IMG/VR virus record: IMGVR_UViG_3300050821_006280
Location: 45,559 to 109,558 of that record
Direction: 5' to 3' (one strand)
From: a virus
DNA: 64,000 nt
Part shown: positions 36,301 through 43,946 of the stretch, piece after piece
How the letters are laid out: every line of letters starts with the position of its first letter
How positions within the stretch are numbered: the stretch's first letter is position 1
Program-made: the position numbers and the translations under genes
The notes under the pieces: generated by a model
What the model was told of the DNA's origin: nothing
The model's database searches: none
What the model saw: only the letters and a program-made list of their open reading frames with translations

Positions 36301-39300
36301 GCTGGAGGCACGAACACCTCTGGTCCTGGCGGGGCCGGTGGTGCCGTCAACATTACTGGTGGTGCGCCAGCAGCTGGTGACGCTTCGAGTGCTGCTGGTG
36401 CAACTGGGACGATCACCATTCAGAGCGCTAGTGGTGGAACCAACAACGGTGGCGGTGGCTCTGCTGGTGGTGCAATCAATATCCTTTCAGGGAACGGTTC
36501 TGCGGCAAACGGAGCAAGTGTTGCTCAAGCCGCCGGCACAATCCAAATCTTGCCAGGTGTCGGCGGTGCAGGTTCTGCGAGTGTCGGCGGAGGTACTGGC
36601 GGCAATGGTCTGCTTAAAGGCGGCGCTGGTGGTGTGGCTTCAAGTGGTGGTGTCGGCGGAACAGGTGGTCAAGCAAACGTCCAAGCTGGCGCAGGTGGTG
36701 CCGCTGGAACTAGTAATGGTGGTGTTGGTGGTCAGGTAAGTATCAATTCTGGTGCGGGTGGCGCTGCATCAGCAAGTGGTGGTGTTGGTGGTGCGGGGGG
36801 AATCGTACTTATCCAATCGGGTGCTGGCGGCGCCGGAGTTGCTGGCTCCAACATCGCCGGTGGACTCGGTGGAAACCTAACCGTTGTTGGTGGTACTGGC
36901 GCTGCTGTTGCTGGAAGCGCTGCTGCTAAGAATGGTGGCTCATTCCAAGCACAGGGTGGAACTGGCGGCGCCGGTAACACAGGAAGCGCCGCAGCTGGAA
37001 CAGGTGGTCCCGCTACACTTCTTGGCGGTGCGGGCGGCGTATCAAGTGCGACCAGTGCCGGAGGTTCAGGAGGAGGCACATTCGTCACTGGTGGCCCTGG
37101 CGCGAATGCGACTGCGTCTGGCGGTGGGGCAGGTAATGGTGGTGGTGTAGCCATAGTAGGTGGCGGATCCGGTGCAGGAAACGCCACCGGCAACGTCGGC
37201 GGCGGGGCAGGCGGTGTCGTTACGATCAACGGCGGAGCCAGTGCTGCTGCGGCTGGTAGCGCTAATGCGATAACTGGATCCACTGTATCTTTGACGGGCG
37301 GTACCGGTGGAGCTGCTGGTGCTGGCACGGGCACTGGTGCACCTGGTGGTGGAACAACCGTTGCTTCAGGCGCGGGTGGCGCAGGCAGCGCGACGGCCAC
37401 TGGTGGTGCGGGTGGTGAGCTTCTTCTCAATTCGGCAGCAGGAGGTACTAACAGTGGATCAGGAGGCGGTGCAGCTGGGCAAGTAACAATCAGTGCGTCA
37501 AACGGTACAGCCGCTAGCAGTGCCTCTGCTGCGACAGCCGGTGGTGCTATCGTCTTCAATTCCAGCCTGCACGCGGCACTACAGGGAACGGGCGGGGCCG
37601 GAGGGACCACTACTGGCGGCGGAGCTGGTGGTGCTGTCACCGTCAATACTGGTGTCGGTGGCGTAGCAGGATCGACCTCTGGTAACGCGGGAGCTGGTGG
37701 CGCCTTCAGTGTCGTCTCGGGCAATGGCGGCGCCGCTGCGGCTGGAACAGGAACGAGCGGAGCTGGCGGTATCATCTCTCTCAATGCCGGCAACGCAGGC
37801 GCTGCTTCTTCAACTGGCGCTGGTGGTCTTGGTGGATCTATCACGATCCAGTCTGGTGCTGGTGCTGCGGCAAGTGGGACCAGCAACGGCAGTGCCGCGG
37901 GTGGAATCTCCATCCAAGCGAATAACAGCGGCGCTGCGGCATCTGGTGGAGGTACCGCTGGTGCTGGTCCCACACTGACTGTTCAGTCCGGCAATGGCGG
38001 TGCCGGCGCTGGTGCTGTTGGCGGCGGTAACGGCGGCGTCGTTGCAATCACTGGCGGCAACGGCGGTGCTGGTGGCACTACCGTTGCTGGCGCTCCTGGT
38101 GGTGCAGTTCAATCAATCGGCGGTATCGGTGGAACCGCGGGAACCACGTCGGGTACTGGCGGTCTTGGTGGCACAGGTCTAGTCAGAGGTGGTGTTGGCG
38201 GGGCGGCTGCTGCTGGCAGCGGGGCGGCAGGCAATGGCGGTCCTGCGAACATTCAAGGCGGAGCCGGCGGAGCTTCCTCGACAACAGGAGCTGGAGGCAA
38301 TGGCGGCGCTGCAACGCTCACTGGCGGTGCTGGCGCAGCGGGTACATCAGGAAGCAACATTTCTGGAGGTATCGGCGGAGACATCACTCTTACGACCGGT
38401 GCAGGTGCTGCGGCAGCCGGTACTGCCGTCGGTACCTCTTCTGGAAACGTAAACGTCAGCATCGGAACAGCAGGAGCTGCTGGCGCAAGTGCTGGTGGCG
38501 GAGCTGCCGGTACGATCACTCTGACAGCTGGCACTGGTGCCGCGGCTGGCAGTGGATCATCTAACGCAACAGCTGGTGGTGTTGCTCAAATGTTTGGTGG
38601 TTCGGGCGGGGCTGCATCAACAGGAACTGGTGTAGGTGCTATTGGAGGTACAGCTTCACTTATAGGCGGCGCTGGTGGCGCTGCATCAACAGGAACTGGA
38701 GCGGCTGGCACCGGCGGCCAAGCAAGAGTAACCGGCGGTGCTGGTGGTGCATCAACTTCAACTGGTTCTGGTGGTTCTGGTGGTTCTGTCTTAATAAGCG
38801 GCGGCGCTGGCGCAGCAGGTAGTGCTGGAACTAATATTTCTGGCGGTGTAGGCGGTGGCGTAACTATTCAAACAGGAGCTGGAGCTGCCGCAGCTGGTAC
38901 TGCTGTAGGTACAGCGCCTGGATCTGTTACGATTGCAATTGGAACTGCCGGTGCTTCAGGTGCCAGTGCTGCTGGTGGTGCAGCCGGAACGGTCTCGATC
39001 ACCGCTGGGACTGGTGCAGCAGCTGGGACAGGATCAAGCAACGCCACTGCGGGCGGTACACTAACAGAGGCAGCCGGCGCAGGTGGAGCAGCGAACGCGA
39101 CAGGAACTGGTACGGCAGCAGCAGGTGGTGCCTGGTCTGCGAGTGGTGGAGCTGGAGGCGCAGGAGCTGCTGGAAATACTGCTGGCGCAACAGGTGGCGC
39201 TGCATCTGTCATTGGCGGGGCTGGTGGCGCTGGGTCTGGAGCTGGCAATCCAGGTGGCGGCGGTCAAGTAAACATTACTGGCGGCGCTGCCGGGACTGGC

Positions 39301-39771
39301 GGCAGTGGCAATGCGAGCGGTGCCAATGTTGTGATCCGTGGTGGTCTCAAGGCTGGGACTGGTGCCAATGGCACCGTGACCATCGGTGACACGAATACTG
39401 CTGCCGTGAATATTGGTGCCACTGGCATCACGGCCACGATTCTCGGTGCTCTAAAAGTCAATCAGGGCTTTGGCGGAAATCTTCGCACTGCTGCCTCGAC
39501 GGTCTCTATCGCCAACACCGATGGCTTTGTCGGAGTAACAGGAAGCGGGGCTCGCACCGTCAATTTGCCAGCCGCGAACACCGTCATTGTTGGCTTTGAA
39601 CTTATTATCCAGGAAGTCGGGAATAGCTCTGGTACAATTACGATCAATCCATCCGGGGCTGATAATATCAATGGTGCAAATGCGGCCATCACCATTGCGG
39701 CTGCGTTCGGGAGAAAGACGTTGGTCAGCGACGGTGCTTCCAACTGGTATGTGAATACTGGAGTTGCATGA
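30337..39771 (+). CDS. giant Gly-rich tail-fibre/adhesin protein, 3144 aa
   Basis: Residues about 35-440 look like a right-handed beta-helix (IYVRPTGNDTTGDGKTPGTAF, then repeated short strands). GYLPLAGGTMTGAI (about 525) is a typical phage-fibre motif. A non-repetitive block about 980-1110 contains WVEYFRGFANS. From about 1125 to 3030 the chain is almost only Gly, Ala, Ser, Thr, Asn and Val in GGAGG / TGGAGG units, suggesting polyglycine-II-type packing. The last 80 residues form a beta-rich tip as in other fibre C-termini. Probable receptor-binding fibre or side filament, extraordinarily long. Confidence 0.75.
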   Translation: MNGKIPIQGTLTADGTFPIANGAIQVPSQAGSRQVIYVRPTGNDTTGDGKTPGTAFRTVQFALDTIPVLQRSVSYVVDITGINDANQAIKVPPYASDKQISFNFSPPSPMQLYEGYVTLLAQPTVAATLNTGTTTISSDPITGMSIVTDTSQSWTVDQWKNSLVAGGSLFEGGIVEHNTATQLFIAGSVFSTPVHLLTPGATLTGASNVPTISITNVHAPFVISGISVQNANANTGAIQANSCDFVVLDACITNELIIGLNGACDSILIFGSFILGASGTSLTDMIITSGTIDIQRSYIRNSTPSFTCQSVNFTFCGLENVRFADATTSSPPFVDIFGLHMVGQGLLVMGQCSIADIKVDNATNGGSPHQNPNGSGIIVFGGGVLDIAGDGGNVGGSGNQGYGLEIQAGGSAFFQSGHVPTTGTLTITGTLGDWAVGRRAGTWTTLAANHPVWTVFDPSTRSSMAPNAGAEITPLFESYATSGRPAATTVAIGVVIRDTTKNTFSFSDGTGWNDLAVSPAGGYLPLAGGTMTGAIDSASNLQLGTTTATNISIGNSSSSTTLSGVIASDLSFVKETARNLGIATSTTIGAAGPTLSINGATSAAASAGAAAGQAGLLALVGGVGGTSSSTQAAGSGGDISIIAGAAGLNALGGGAAARGGNLVLDSGAGGTVNGSITIGATNALSIGVGRSGSTTTFSGAITFPAGSIAIAALTADTIVIAAGTGLSGGGSGTLGGSAPALSVVYGTATNTATQGNDSRLPPAPSQLGNLIYDTGSAYATVARGAANTVLLGQGAASPSFGAVPNAALQNSSITVSGSTGLSVTGSPVSLGGTLTLTNSGVTSNVAGAGIAVSGATGAVTISIPSGAVTTGMLANGAYVQLSPGSQQTGSSNISSTSEADGGFLGPSLTALSGSNLTMSSAGAQTTTVQGGAAGGILDLFSPTGTINIGTGTEATINVGNAAAKLSILGTNTQGAALRIGTYDADGTGTSMASVQPTEVGSSQWVEYFRGFANSLTSRLDQVYAMGWNINSNGYNLNSGDTALQDIWEAYYEPGQVGASQMERHLQFVNLAGTAFRPFSFLMRRDIDFITSLSQVSSATWSDLFGNTLLSVVGQGLAATNAAPGQSGGAALLNGGPGGAGSATQLGGNGGTVTITGGPAGANSGAGTNAPGYILIVPGAGTGAVGSNSLGVNAGQVQIRGIAGGAGTATAPGGQGSGVFVNGGNAGTNNGGGSSLGGQIQLQTGPGAAANGSSGGTQGGALGLTGGAGGAGSATGSASVGAYLTFTGGVGGASGGFSAGGQGGAVISKGGAGGLASGSQSGGRGGEVDLIAGTGGAAAIGAGAGGTGGPAFAEGGVGGAGTASGAAGSGGAITVLGGSAGANGGAGGANGGNATFDAGAGSGAGIGGVVQIANANASSFTIGGTNVTASSTVSTGSTSTLTIQGGVSGGILDLRAPLGTVNVGDISATTLNLGNGTTTVSQNGATYTGTLTAPSTVGTVGGAWAETAATGGAGSSVTAGGTGGTWTATSGAGGAGGTSGNGGNAGNATVTGGTGGAAGTVSGTGGAGGQVSLLSGVGGAASTGTGAGGAGGLVQLIANTGGASSATGNGGAGGGVTILSGSGANATANGGTGGGAGSITLTAGTAGTGNATGNVSGGNAGNINFNASAAANAAGSANATIAGSVFATAGAGGNAAASGGAATGGGSFTGTAGAGGTGAVSVNAGVGGVASVIGGVGGNSGSSASSPGTGGNANVTGGNGGSANTGGGAVGGTGGTINVTAGIGGLGDAANNTAAGVGGPANVKSGAGGAAGTGTGAAGAGGLLTVQGGIGGASSATGAGGAGGGVVVQGGTGANATASGGAGGAAGSVTITAGNPGNGNATGNVAGGVGGNLNLKSSPGANAAGAANATAPGALSATAGAGGNASTTSGTASIGGTFSATGGAGGAGSTALIGAAGGTASVTAGAGGASGASGGFGSGAGGAVSLVSGAGGTNTSGPGGAGGAVNITGGAPAAGDASSAAGATGTITIQSASGGTNNGGGGSAGGAINILSGNGSAANGASVAQAAGTIQILPGVGGAGSASVGGGTGGNGLLKGGAGGVASSGGVGGTGGQANVQAGAGGAAGTSNGGVGGQVSINSGAGGAASASGGVGGAGGIVLIQSGAGGAGVAGSNIAGGLGGNLTVVGGTGAAVAGSAAAKNGGSFQAQGGTGGAGNTGSAAAGTGGPATLLGGAGGVSSATSAGGSGGGTFVTGGPGANATASGGGAGNGGGVAIVGGGSGAGNATGNVGGGAGGVVTINGGASAAAAGSANAITGSTVSLTGGTGGAAGAGTGTGAPGGGTTVASGAGGAGSATATGGAGGELLLNSAAGGTNSGSGGGAAGQVTISASNGTAASSASAATAGGAIVFNSSLHAALQGTGGAGGTTTGGGAGGAVTVNTGVGGVAGSTSGNAGAGGAFSVVSGNGGAAAAGTGTSGAGGIISLNAGNAGAASSTGAGGLGGSITIQSGAGAAASGTSNGSAAGGISIQANNSGAAASGGGTAGAGPTLTVQSGNGGAGAGAVGGGNGGVVAITGGNGGAGGTTVAGAPGGAVQSIGGIGGTAGTTSGTGGLGGTGLVRGGVGGAAAAGSGAAGNGGPANIQGGAGGASSTTGAGGNGGAATLTGGAGAAGTSGSNISGGIGGDITLTTGAGAAAAGTAVGTSSGNVNVSIGTAGAAGASAGGGAAGTITLTAGTGAAAGSGSSNATAGGVAQMFGGSGGAASTGTGVGAIGGTASLIGGAGGAASTGTGAAGTGGQARVTGGAGGASTSTGSGGSGGSVLISGGAGAAGSAGTNISGGVGGGVTIQTGAGAAAAGTAVGTAPGSVTIAIGTAGASGASAAGGAAGTVSITAGTGAAAGTGSSNATAGGTLTEAAGAGGAANATGTGTAAAGGAWSASGGAGGAGAAGNTAGATGGAASVIGGAGGAGSGAGNPGGGGQVNITGGAAGTGGSGNASGANVVIRGGLKAGTGANGTVTIGDTNTAAVNIGATGITATILGALKVNQGFGGNLRTAASTVSIANTDGFVGVTGSGARTVNLPAANTVIVGFELIIQEVGNSSGTITINPSGADNINGANAAITIAAAFGRKTLVSDGASNWYVNTGVA
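33660..39300 (+). repeat. Gly-rich coding repeat region with long-period duplications
   Basis: About 5.6 kb of GGTGGNGCNGGN-like DNA encodes the polyglycine region. Longer units recur: blocks with NATGNV near 35.29, 35.97 and 37.18 kb, and two copies of an NISGG(I/V)GG block near 38.36 and 38.83 kb, about 470 bp apart. Repeat expansion and contraction are likely. Confidence 0.7.
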
Positions 39772-39821
39772 TCCCACGTCATCAATTTGCATTCAGGCTG
39801 ATCACCCTCAGGAGAGCCTTC

Positions 39822-41579
39822 ATGATGAAGTTTCTTTATACCTCTTTCGTCTTCGTGGTCTTTGGATGCACCTCTGGTTACGCGCCAAGTAACAATCCGC
39901 GATTATTGAATATCGATGTCACGAAGAGTCCGTATCTTGCTGTTGCAGATGGAATGACCCACGACTCGGCCGCCATCCAGGCTGCTATCAACGCAGCGTG
40001 TGCCACACCGCCCCTTGGCAATCTCTTAACTCCGCCGCCAATCGATTTCCCGGAAGGTGAATATTTAGAGGATATGCCACTGATCGTTCCTTGTGACAAC
40101 ATGACCCTTCAGGGTACTGGTGGAGCTAATAACTCCCATATACGAGATGTCTTTGGATGGGGTCCGATGATTGCGGTTCTACCTCATAACTACCCCGGAG
40201 TGCCAACAGTTCCAAGTTTTCTCCCAGACGGTGGCAATTCTCTCGCACTTCCGGCCGATGATACTATGTGGTTCAACTTGCGCGCCGATATGATGCCTGT
40301 AGCCATCGAGACAAATGGGCTACCCAGCCTGACTGTCGAGGCGTACATCAAGCCGAAGGCGCTGCCTGGCGGTCCGGCCAGCATCATCACATCAAGCGGG
40401 CGTTCAGCACTATCTAAGCCAGTCTCCTTCGCCTTCTCGCTTTACACGTCGGGGGCATTCATCGGTGCGCTCATGACTGTCGGTGGCCACCAGTATCAGC
40501 TCATGGGCCCAACAAGCAATCTTGTTGTTGGCGTTCCTGCCCACGTGGCTGTCGACTACGACGGCGCGATGATCCGCCTCTACGCGAATGGTGTGGTGGT
40601 CGCAAGCCAGGCCGCGACTGGCACCATCACGCAGGGACCGTTCGAGGACGTTACCCTCGGTCCCGCTATGCAGGACAGTGAGACGACCTTCCTTTGGGAA
40701 GCCTTTCAGGGCTACATCGACTCGGTCCGCATCAGCAACACCGCGCTCTACGCGGGTACATGCGCGCCCACTTTTCACAAACTCGGCGCCAGTTCCAGCA
40801 CGATGGTGCTCTTGAATTGGGGGAATCAGGTTGGCGCTCTGGCGCAGGGTCTCAGCGCGCTCGGCGGCTGGGGCTGGCTCCAGATGCGCGCGAACGGAAA
40901 TTACGCGCAGTCATCGGTTACGATCCAGCACCTGAAGATAGATGGCGTGACCTACGGAACCCCCTTGTTTATGTCGTTCAATCACAACTACACCCTCTCG
41001 GATCTCGAGTTGGATTGCGGTGGAGAGGACTGTTTGGTCCTCGCGAACAACGACTATGAGGGGAAAATAGATAACGTGAGGATCTTAGGTGGTCCGCGAA
41101 TTGGCTTGCTGGCGGCCATCGCGGCGGGAGTGATCCAAATCGATGCGCTTCGATTTGTCGGCGGCATGTATCAGCTGGTCATCACAAATGGGTCAGTACT
41201 GTTGAATCAGCCGTACTTCGGTGGTTCCGCGAATACACAGATCAGTGCCGTTTTGAAGAGCATCAACATCAGCGTGCAGATGGATCAACCACTATTCGAT
41301 GCTGAGTCTGCTGGCGGTCCGACCTATCGACCGATGTTGCTGTCAGGCACCGCAGGTGCTGAGCTGAACATGATTACCTCTGATATGACATCCCACAACA
41401 ATCTGCCGCCGATCGAAGTCGATATGTGGGACAACGCAACCTTCATCGGTAGCGCTTTCACTCTGTCTGGCCAGGAGCCAGAAGTCTTTCAGCTGGACTC
41501 GCCACATGCGCTCTCGATGCCCCTGACTCTGATAAGCACATGGCAAAAGAATGGAATGCATGTTCCCTGGACCAACTAA
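39822..41579 (+). CDS. lipoprotein with beta-helix start and LamG-like domain, 585 aa
   Basis: Start chosen with AGGAGAG upstream; a second Met follows at once. The signal sequence MMKFLYTSFVFVVFGC ends in a lipobox (VFGC). DSAAIQAAINAAC and FPEGEYL are the beginning of a pectate-lyase-like beta-helix. About residues 150-320 resemble a LamG/concanavalin sandwich (LTVEAYIKPKA ... VAVDYDGAMIRLYANGVVV ... YIDSVRISNTALYAG). A host-envelope lipoprotein made by the phage could bind glycan or block receptors. Alternatively it is a fibre cap whose signal is coincidental. Confidence 0.65.
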   Translation: MMKFLYTSFVFVVFGCTSGYAPSNNPRLLNIDVTKSPYLAVADGMTHDSAAIQAAINAACATPPLGNLLTPPPIDFPEGEYLEDMPLIVPCDNMTLQGTGGANNSHIRDVFGWGPMIAVLPHNYPGVPTVPSFLPDGGNSLALPADDTMWFNLRADMMPVAIETNGLPSLTVEAYIKPKALPGGPASIITSSGRSALSKPVSFAFSLYTSGAFIGALMTVGGHQYQLMGPTSNLVVGVPAHVAVDYDGAMIRLYANGVVVASQAATGTITQGPFEDVTLGPAMQDSETTFLWEAFQGYIDSVRISNTALYAGTCAPTFHKLGASSSTMVLLNWGNQVGALAQGLSALGGWGWLQMRANGNYAQSSVTIQHLKIDGVTYGTPLFMSFNHNYTLSDLELDCGGEDCLVLANNDYEGKIDNVRILGGPRIGLLAAIAAGVIQIDALRFVGGMYQLVITNGSVLLNQPYFGGSANTQISAVLKSINISVQMDQPLFDAESAGGPTYRPMLLSGTAGAELNMITSDMTSHNNLPPIEVDMWDNATFIGSAFTLSGQEPEVFQLDSPHALSMPLTLISTWQKNGMHVPWTN

Positions 41580-41589
41580 AGGCGAAACC

Positions 41590-41964
41590 ATGAAACGCGC
41601 ACTATTAGCCGTATTGATTTTCTCGGCATGTTCGAGTAACCGACCAAATACGATCACTCAGCCATGGGTATGTGGCTCTTATACGATGCGTGCCGAATGG
41701 GCAAAACACGGCGTCTGTTTATCTGCGTGTAAGATCATGTACAGGCAACGCGGAGCGCCCCTCTTCAATGATCCAGTGGCATTCCGTAAGGAGGGAACCG
41801 AGAGAGACAGGTGCACGTGTATGTCAATGTTTGCTTCCGATCCGATCGCCAAGGCAGTCTACGGAGGCTCTCCGCCGTCAGGCTGGATCGACGGAGCGTC
41901 TCTGACTATCGCTCACGTTGATACTCCTCCGACACCGCCTCGTTCACCCGAATGCGCCTTCTAG
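41590..41964 (+). CDS. small Cys-rich lipoprotein, 124 aa
   Basis: MKRALLAVLIFSAC is a lipoprotein signal with lipobox FSAC. The mature part holds six or more Cys (VCGSY, GVCLSAC, DRCTCMSMF, PECAF), so disulfides in the periplasm are likely. It overlaps the next lipoprotein gene by 13 bp. No family recognised. Confidence 0.65.
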   Translation: MKRALLAVLIFSACSSNRPNTITQPWVCGSYTMRAEWAKHGVCLSACKIMYRQRGAPLFNDPVAFRKEGTERDRCTCMSMFASDPIAKAVYGGSPPSGWIDGASLTIAHVDTPPTPPRSPECAF

Positions 41965-42347
41965 CCCTGATCTTTCTCCTAGGATGTACGCAGGCGTTTG
42001 CGCCACAGCACGCCGCTGAAGCGGTTTCAATAGTATGGACTTCATATAAGGCCGTCGGAGAACCACCGTCGATCAACTGGCTCTTGCCGGAATGCGTGGC
42101 TCCAAAGGGCCAACATGGAATTCCATTACCTGGCACTGACGAATGCGTGGCGAGCTATTATGAGTTCCCGCCGGAAGAATTAGCTGTCATCGCGTGGGTT
42201 GGTCAATTTCACAATACAGGTCTAGCTCATGAGCTGATGAATTCGGTCGATTGCAGGTCGAATCCAAACTGTCTCGATGAGCAATTTATGATGAGGCAGT
42301 ATCTCGTAGATAAAGCCAACGCTTCCTTGGCCGCTGCCGGGTACTGA
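41952..42347 (+). CDS. lipoprotein, 131 aa
   Basis: MRLLALIFLLGC is a lipoprotein signal with lipobox LLGC. The mature protein contains paired Cys (LPECVAP, DECVASY, DCRSNPNC). It is third in a run of three lipoproteins after the fibre genes, which hints at surface modification of the infected cell. Function unknown. Confidence 0.65.
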   Translation: MRLLALIFLLGCTQAFAPQHAAEAVSIVWTSYKAVGEPPSINWLLPECVAPKGQHGIPLPGTDECVASYYEFPPEELAVIAWVGQFHNTGLAHELMNSVDCRSNPNCLDEQFMMRQYLVDKANASLAAAGY

Positions 42348-42374
42348 TCTCTTTCGAGATTTCTGATCGTTTCC

Positions 42375-42404
42375 TTGTAAATTAAACATACGCGGTGCTA
42401 GCAT
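42375..42404 (+). promoter_or_regulatory. possible promoter TTGTAA / TAGCAT
   Basis: TTGTAA (42375-42380), 18 bp, TAGCAT (42399-42404), about 60 bp before the gene at 42465. Moderate match; it could drive that gene independently of the fibre operon. Confidence 0.4.
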
Positions 42405-42464
42405 GCCGTCGTGTCCACCCGTCGAAAACGTCGACGACCAGATTACTGGCAAAGGAGAGGAAAG

Positions 42465-42875
42465 ATGAAGTACGTGATGATTCCAAGTCCGGTCAAGCTC
42501 GTAGAGCCAAGGACTGGAAAACCCATCAAGCAGCAGAACGAAGCCGGCGTGCTCGAAGATATTCCACCAGTGACAATGCCTGGTTGGAACAACGATTTCA
42601 TCATTTCCAACCAGATGATCGGAAAGGGCGGTGACGGCATTCGTCGTGTGATCCGCCTGGAGAAAGCCTTCAAGGAAGAGAATCTGAAGGTAGCCAACGG
42701 CGTCAAGTATGCCGCGGTTGAATCTGACGATCATAAGATGGTGATGAACATCGTCAACGAGCTGACATGGCAGAATATGCTCGTTGGCAAGCAGTACTTC
42801 GTGTTCATGGAGGCCTGGGAGAAGGCGCTCGATGAGCTTCCAAAGGAAGAAGCCAAGCCAGCTGCCCAGGCCTGA
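42465..42875 (+). CDS. hypothetical protein, 136 aa
   Basis: The start has GGAGAGGAAAG just upstream. An alpha/beta N-terminus (KYVMIPSPVKLVEP) is followed by a helical region and an acidic, Ala/Pro-rich tail. It lies between the fibre module and the tRNA island. No family recognised. Confidence 0.65.
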   Translation: MKYVMIPSPVKLVEPRTGKPIKQQNEAGVLEDIPPVTMPGWNNDFIISNQMIGKGGDGIRRVIRLEKAFKEENLKVANGVKYAAVESDDHKMVMNIVNELTWQNMLVGKQYFVFMEAWEKALDELPKEEAKPAAQA

Positions 42876-42917
42876 AGAAACGCCCATATATAATGGGCCG
42901 AGAGCACCTCCCGAAGT

Positions 42918-42942
42918 TTTGTCAAGAACCAACCTTGACAAA
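42918..42942. promoter_or_regulatory. 9-bp inverted repeat over the tRNA-island -35 box
   Basis: TTTGTCAAG (42918-42926) and CTTGACAAA (42934-42942) form a perfect dyad with a 7 bp centre. The right arm contains the -35 TTGACA of the tRNA promoter, so the site could be an operator. The left arm carries a TTGACAAA on the other strand. Confidence 0.5.
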
Positions 42943-42964
42943 CACCCCCAGCCGACCGTAGACT
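42935..42964 (+). promoter_or_regulatory. promoter of the tRNA island, TTGACA / TAGACT
   Basis: TTGACA (42935-42940), 18 bp, TAGACT (42959-42964). The -10 ends 6 bp before the first tRNA, so transcription would start at or next to the tRNA 5' end. Confidence 0.65.
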
Positions 42965-42970
42965 CTCTTT

Positions 42971-43044
42971 TGCGGACAAGAGAAACGGCAACTCACTTGG
43001 CTCATAACCAAGAGAATCAGGTTCAATTCCTGGGTCCGCAACCA
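42971..43044 (+). tRNA. tRNA with anticodon CAT (Met or Ile2)
   Basis: Acceptor TGCGGAC/GTCCGCA, D arm GAG/CTC, anticodon arm CTTGG-CTCATAA-CCAAG, T-loop TTCAATT, CCA encoded. The anticodon is CAT. T1-A72 pairing is odd for an elongator; it could also be an Ile(k2CAU) tRNA. Confidence 0.85.
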
Positions 43045-43085
43045 AGGTAGTTTACAAGAGGAGTCTCGCTAGAGAGCTGAACATC

Positions 43086-43277
43086 ATGTTGACCCTGAAT
43101 TTACATAGGACCATAGGCGAAGCTGCCCTAGCCTCCGGTATCCAAACCGGACGGTCATGGTCCATCGTGGGTTCGGGATCGCTCTTTAGCTCGGATTGCG
43201 TCATGGGCCTGGAGCGCGGTCATAAGTATATCCAGACCCCGGCGACGACCACAAATCCCGGAGGCCCTTTCAGATAA
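43086..43277 (+). CDS. doubtful small ORF, 63 aa
   Basis: An ATG frame between tRNA-Met and a terminator, with GAGGAG 20 bases upstream, too far for a good ribosome site. The product has no recognised family. It may be only a spacer. Confidence 0.3.
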   Translation: MLTLNLHRTIGEAALASGIQTGRSWSIVGSGSLFSSDCVMGLERGHKYIQTPATTTNPGGPFR

Positions 43278-43301
43278 ACCTGCACCAAGGGAACTGAAAG
43301 G

Positions 43302-43333
43302 GCCGCCAGGAGAGATCCTAGGCGGCTTTTTTA
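43302..43333 (+). terminator. intrinsic terminator
   Basis: GCCGCC (43302-43307) pairs with GGCGGC (43321-43326) and is followed by TTTTTTA. A strong rho-independent terminator that would separate the first tRNA segment from tRNA-Tyr unless antiterminated. Confidence 0.75.
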
Positions 43334-43361
43334 TTTTCCGGGGTCAAAAAGGATCAAATAT

Positions 43362-43446
43362 GCGGGCGTTGAGCAGCGTGGTGGGCTCACCTGACTGTAA
43401 ATCAGGCGCTTCGGCCGTGAAGGTTCGATTCCTTCCGTCCGCACCA
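43362..43446 (+). tRNA. tRNA-Tyr(GTA)
   Basis: Acceptor GCGGGCG/CGTCCGC, anticodon loop CTGTAAA, long variable arm as in bacterial tRNA-Tyr, T arm GAAGG/CCTTC, discriminator A and encoded CCA. Confidence 0.9.
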
Positions 43447-43507
43447 GGAGAAGTAAATGGATCTGATCTACGAGCGAAAACGCGGGCGAACGGAAGGGCA
43501 TACCTAC

Positions 43508-43580
43508 GCCTCCGTAGCCAAGCGGATAAGGCAGCGAACTTTTAATTCGTTGATCGCAGGTTCAAATCCTGCCGGGGGCA
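43508..43580 (+). tRNA. tRNA-Lys(TTT)
   Basis: Acceptor GCCTCCG/CGGGGGC, anticodon loop CTTTTAA, T arm GCAGG-TTCAAAT-CCTGC. CCA not encoded. Confidence 0.9.
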
Positions 43581-43597
43581 CCTGAAGGAGAGAAGTC

Positions 43598-43828
43598 ATG
43601 AAGGTCTACATGATGCACGCAGGCGGCATGAAGGAAGTCGAGATGGAGTTCAAGAGCGCAGAGGGCGCTCTGGATCGTCTCGGTGTCCTCGGGCGTGGCG
43701 TGGAGACCATCAAGGATGACACGGGCACGGTGTTCCGTGTCGACCTTGGACGTGGCTTCTCGACAAAAAAGGGAGAAGTGATCCGTAAGACCTCGCTGGC
43801 CGCTTCTTTGTATCGGCAGGCGGGGTAG
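43598..43828 (+). CDS. hypothetical protein, 76 aa
   Basis: Good Shine-Dalgarno (GGAGAGAAG) before the ATG. A small alpha/beta protein (KVYMMHAGG, helix, then FRVDLGRGFSTKKG). It is one of many small genes set between tRNAs; no family recognised. Confidence 0.65.
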   Translation: MKVYMMHAGGMKEVEMEFKSAEGALDRLGVLGRGVETIKDDTGTVFRVDLGRGFSTKKGEVIRKTSLAASLYRQAG

Positions 43829-43870
43829 ATAGAAATAACCGATCCCCCTCCTAACGGCCGGGGATCGTAT

Positions 43871-43942
43871 TCGGGGATAGGTCAATGGTAGACCAGCAGC
43901 CTCTGGAGCTGCGTGTTGGGGGTTCGAGTCCCTCTCCCCGAA
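43871..43942 (+). tRNA. tRNA-Gln(CTG)
   Basis: Acceptor TCGGGGA/TCCCCGA, D arm GGTC/GACC, anticodon arm GCAGC-CTCTGGA-GCTGC, T-loop TTCGAGT. The anticodon CTG is repeated in the split gene at 53088. Confidence 0.9.
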
Positions 43943-43946
43943 CTAG

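Noticed and set aside
31683-39461. Many long Pro/Ala-rich or Cys/Arg-rich ORFs on both strands of the giant fibre gene
   Set aside because: They are mirror images of the GGTGGNGCN repeat; only the 3144-codon frame has a start junction and fibre-type ends.
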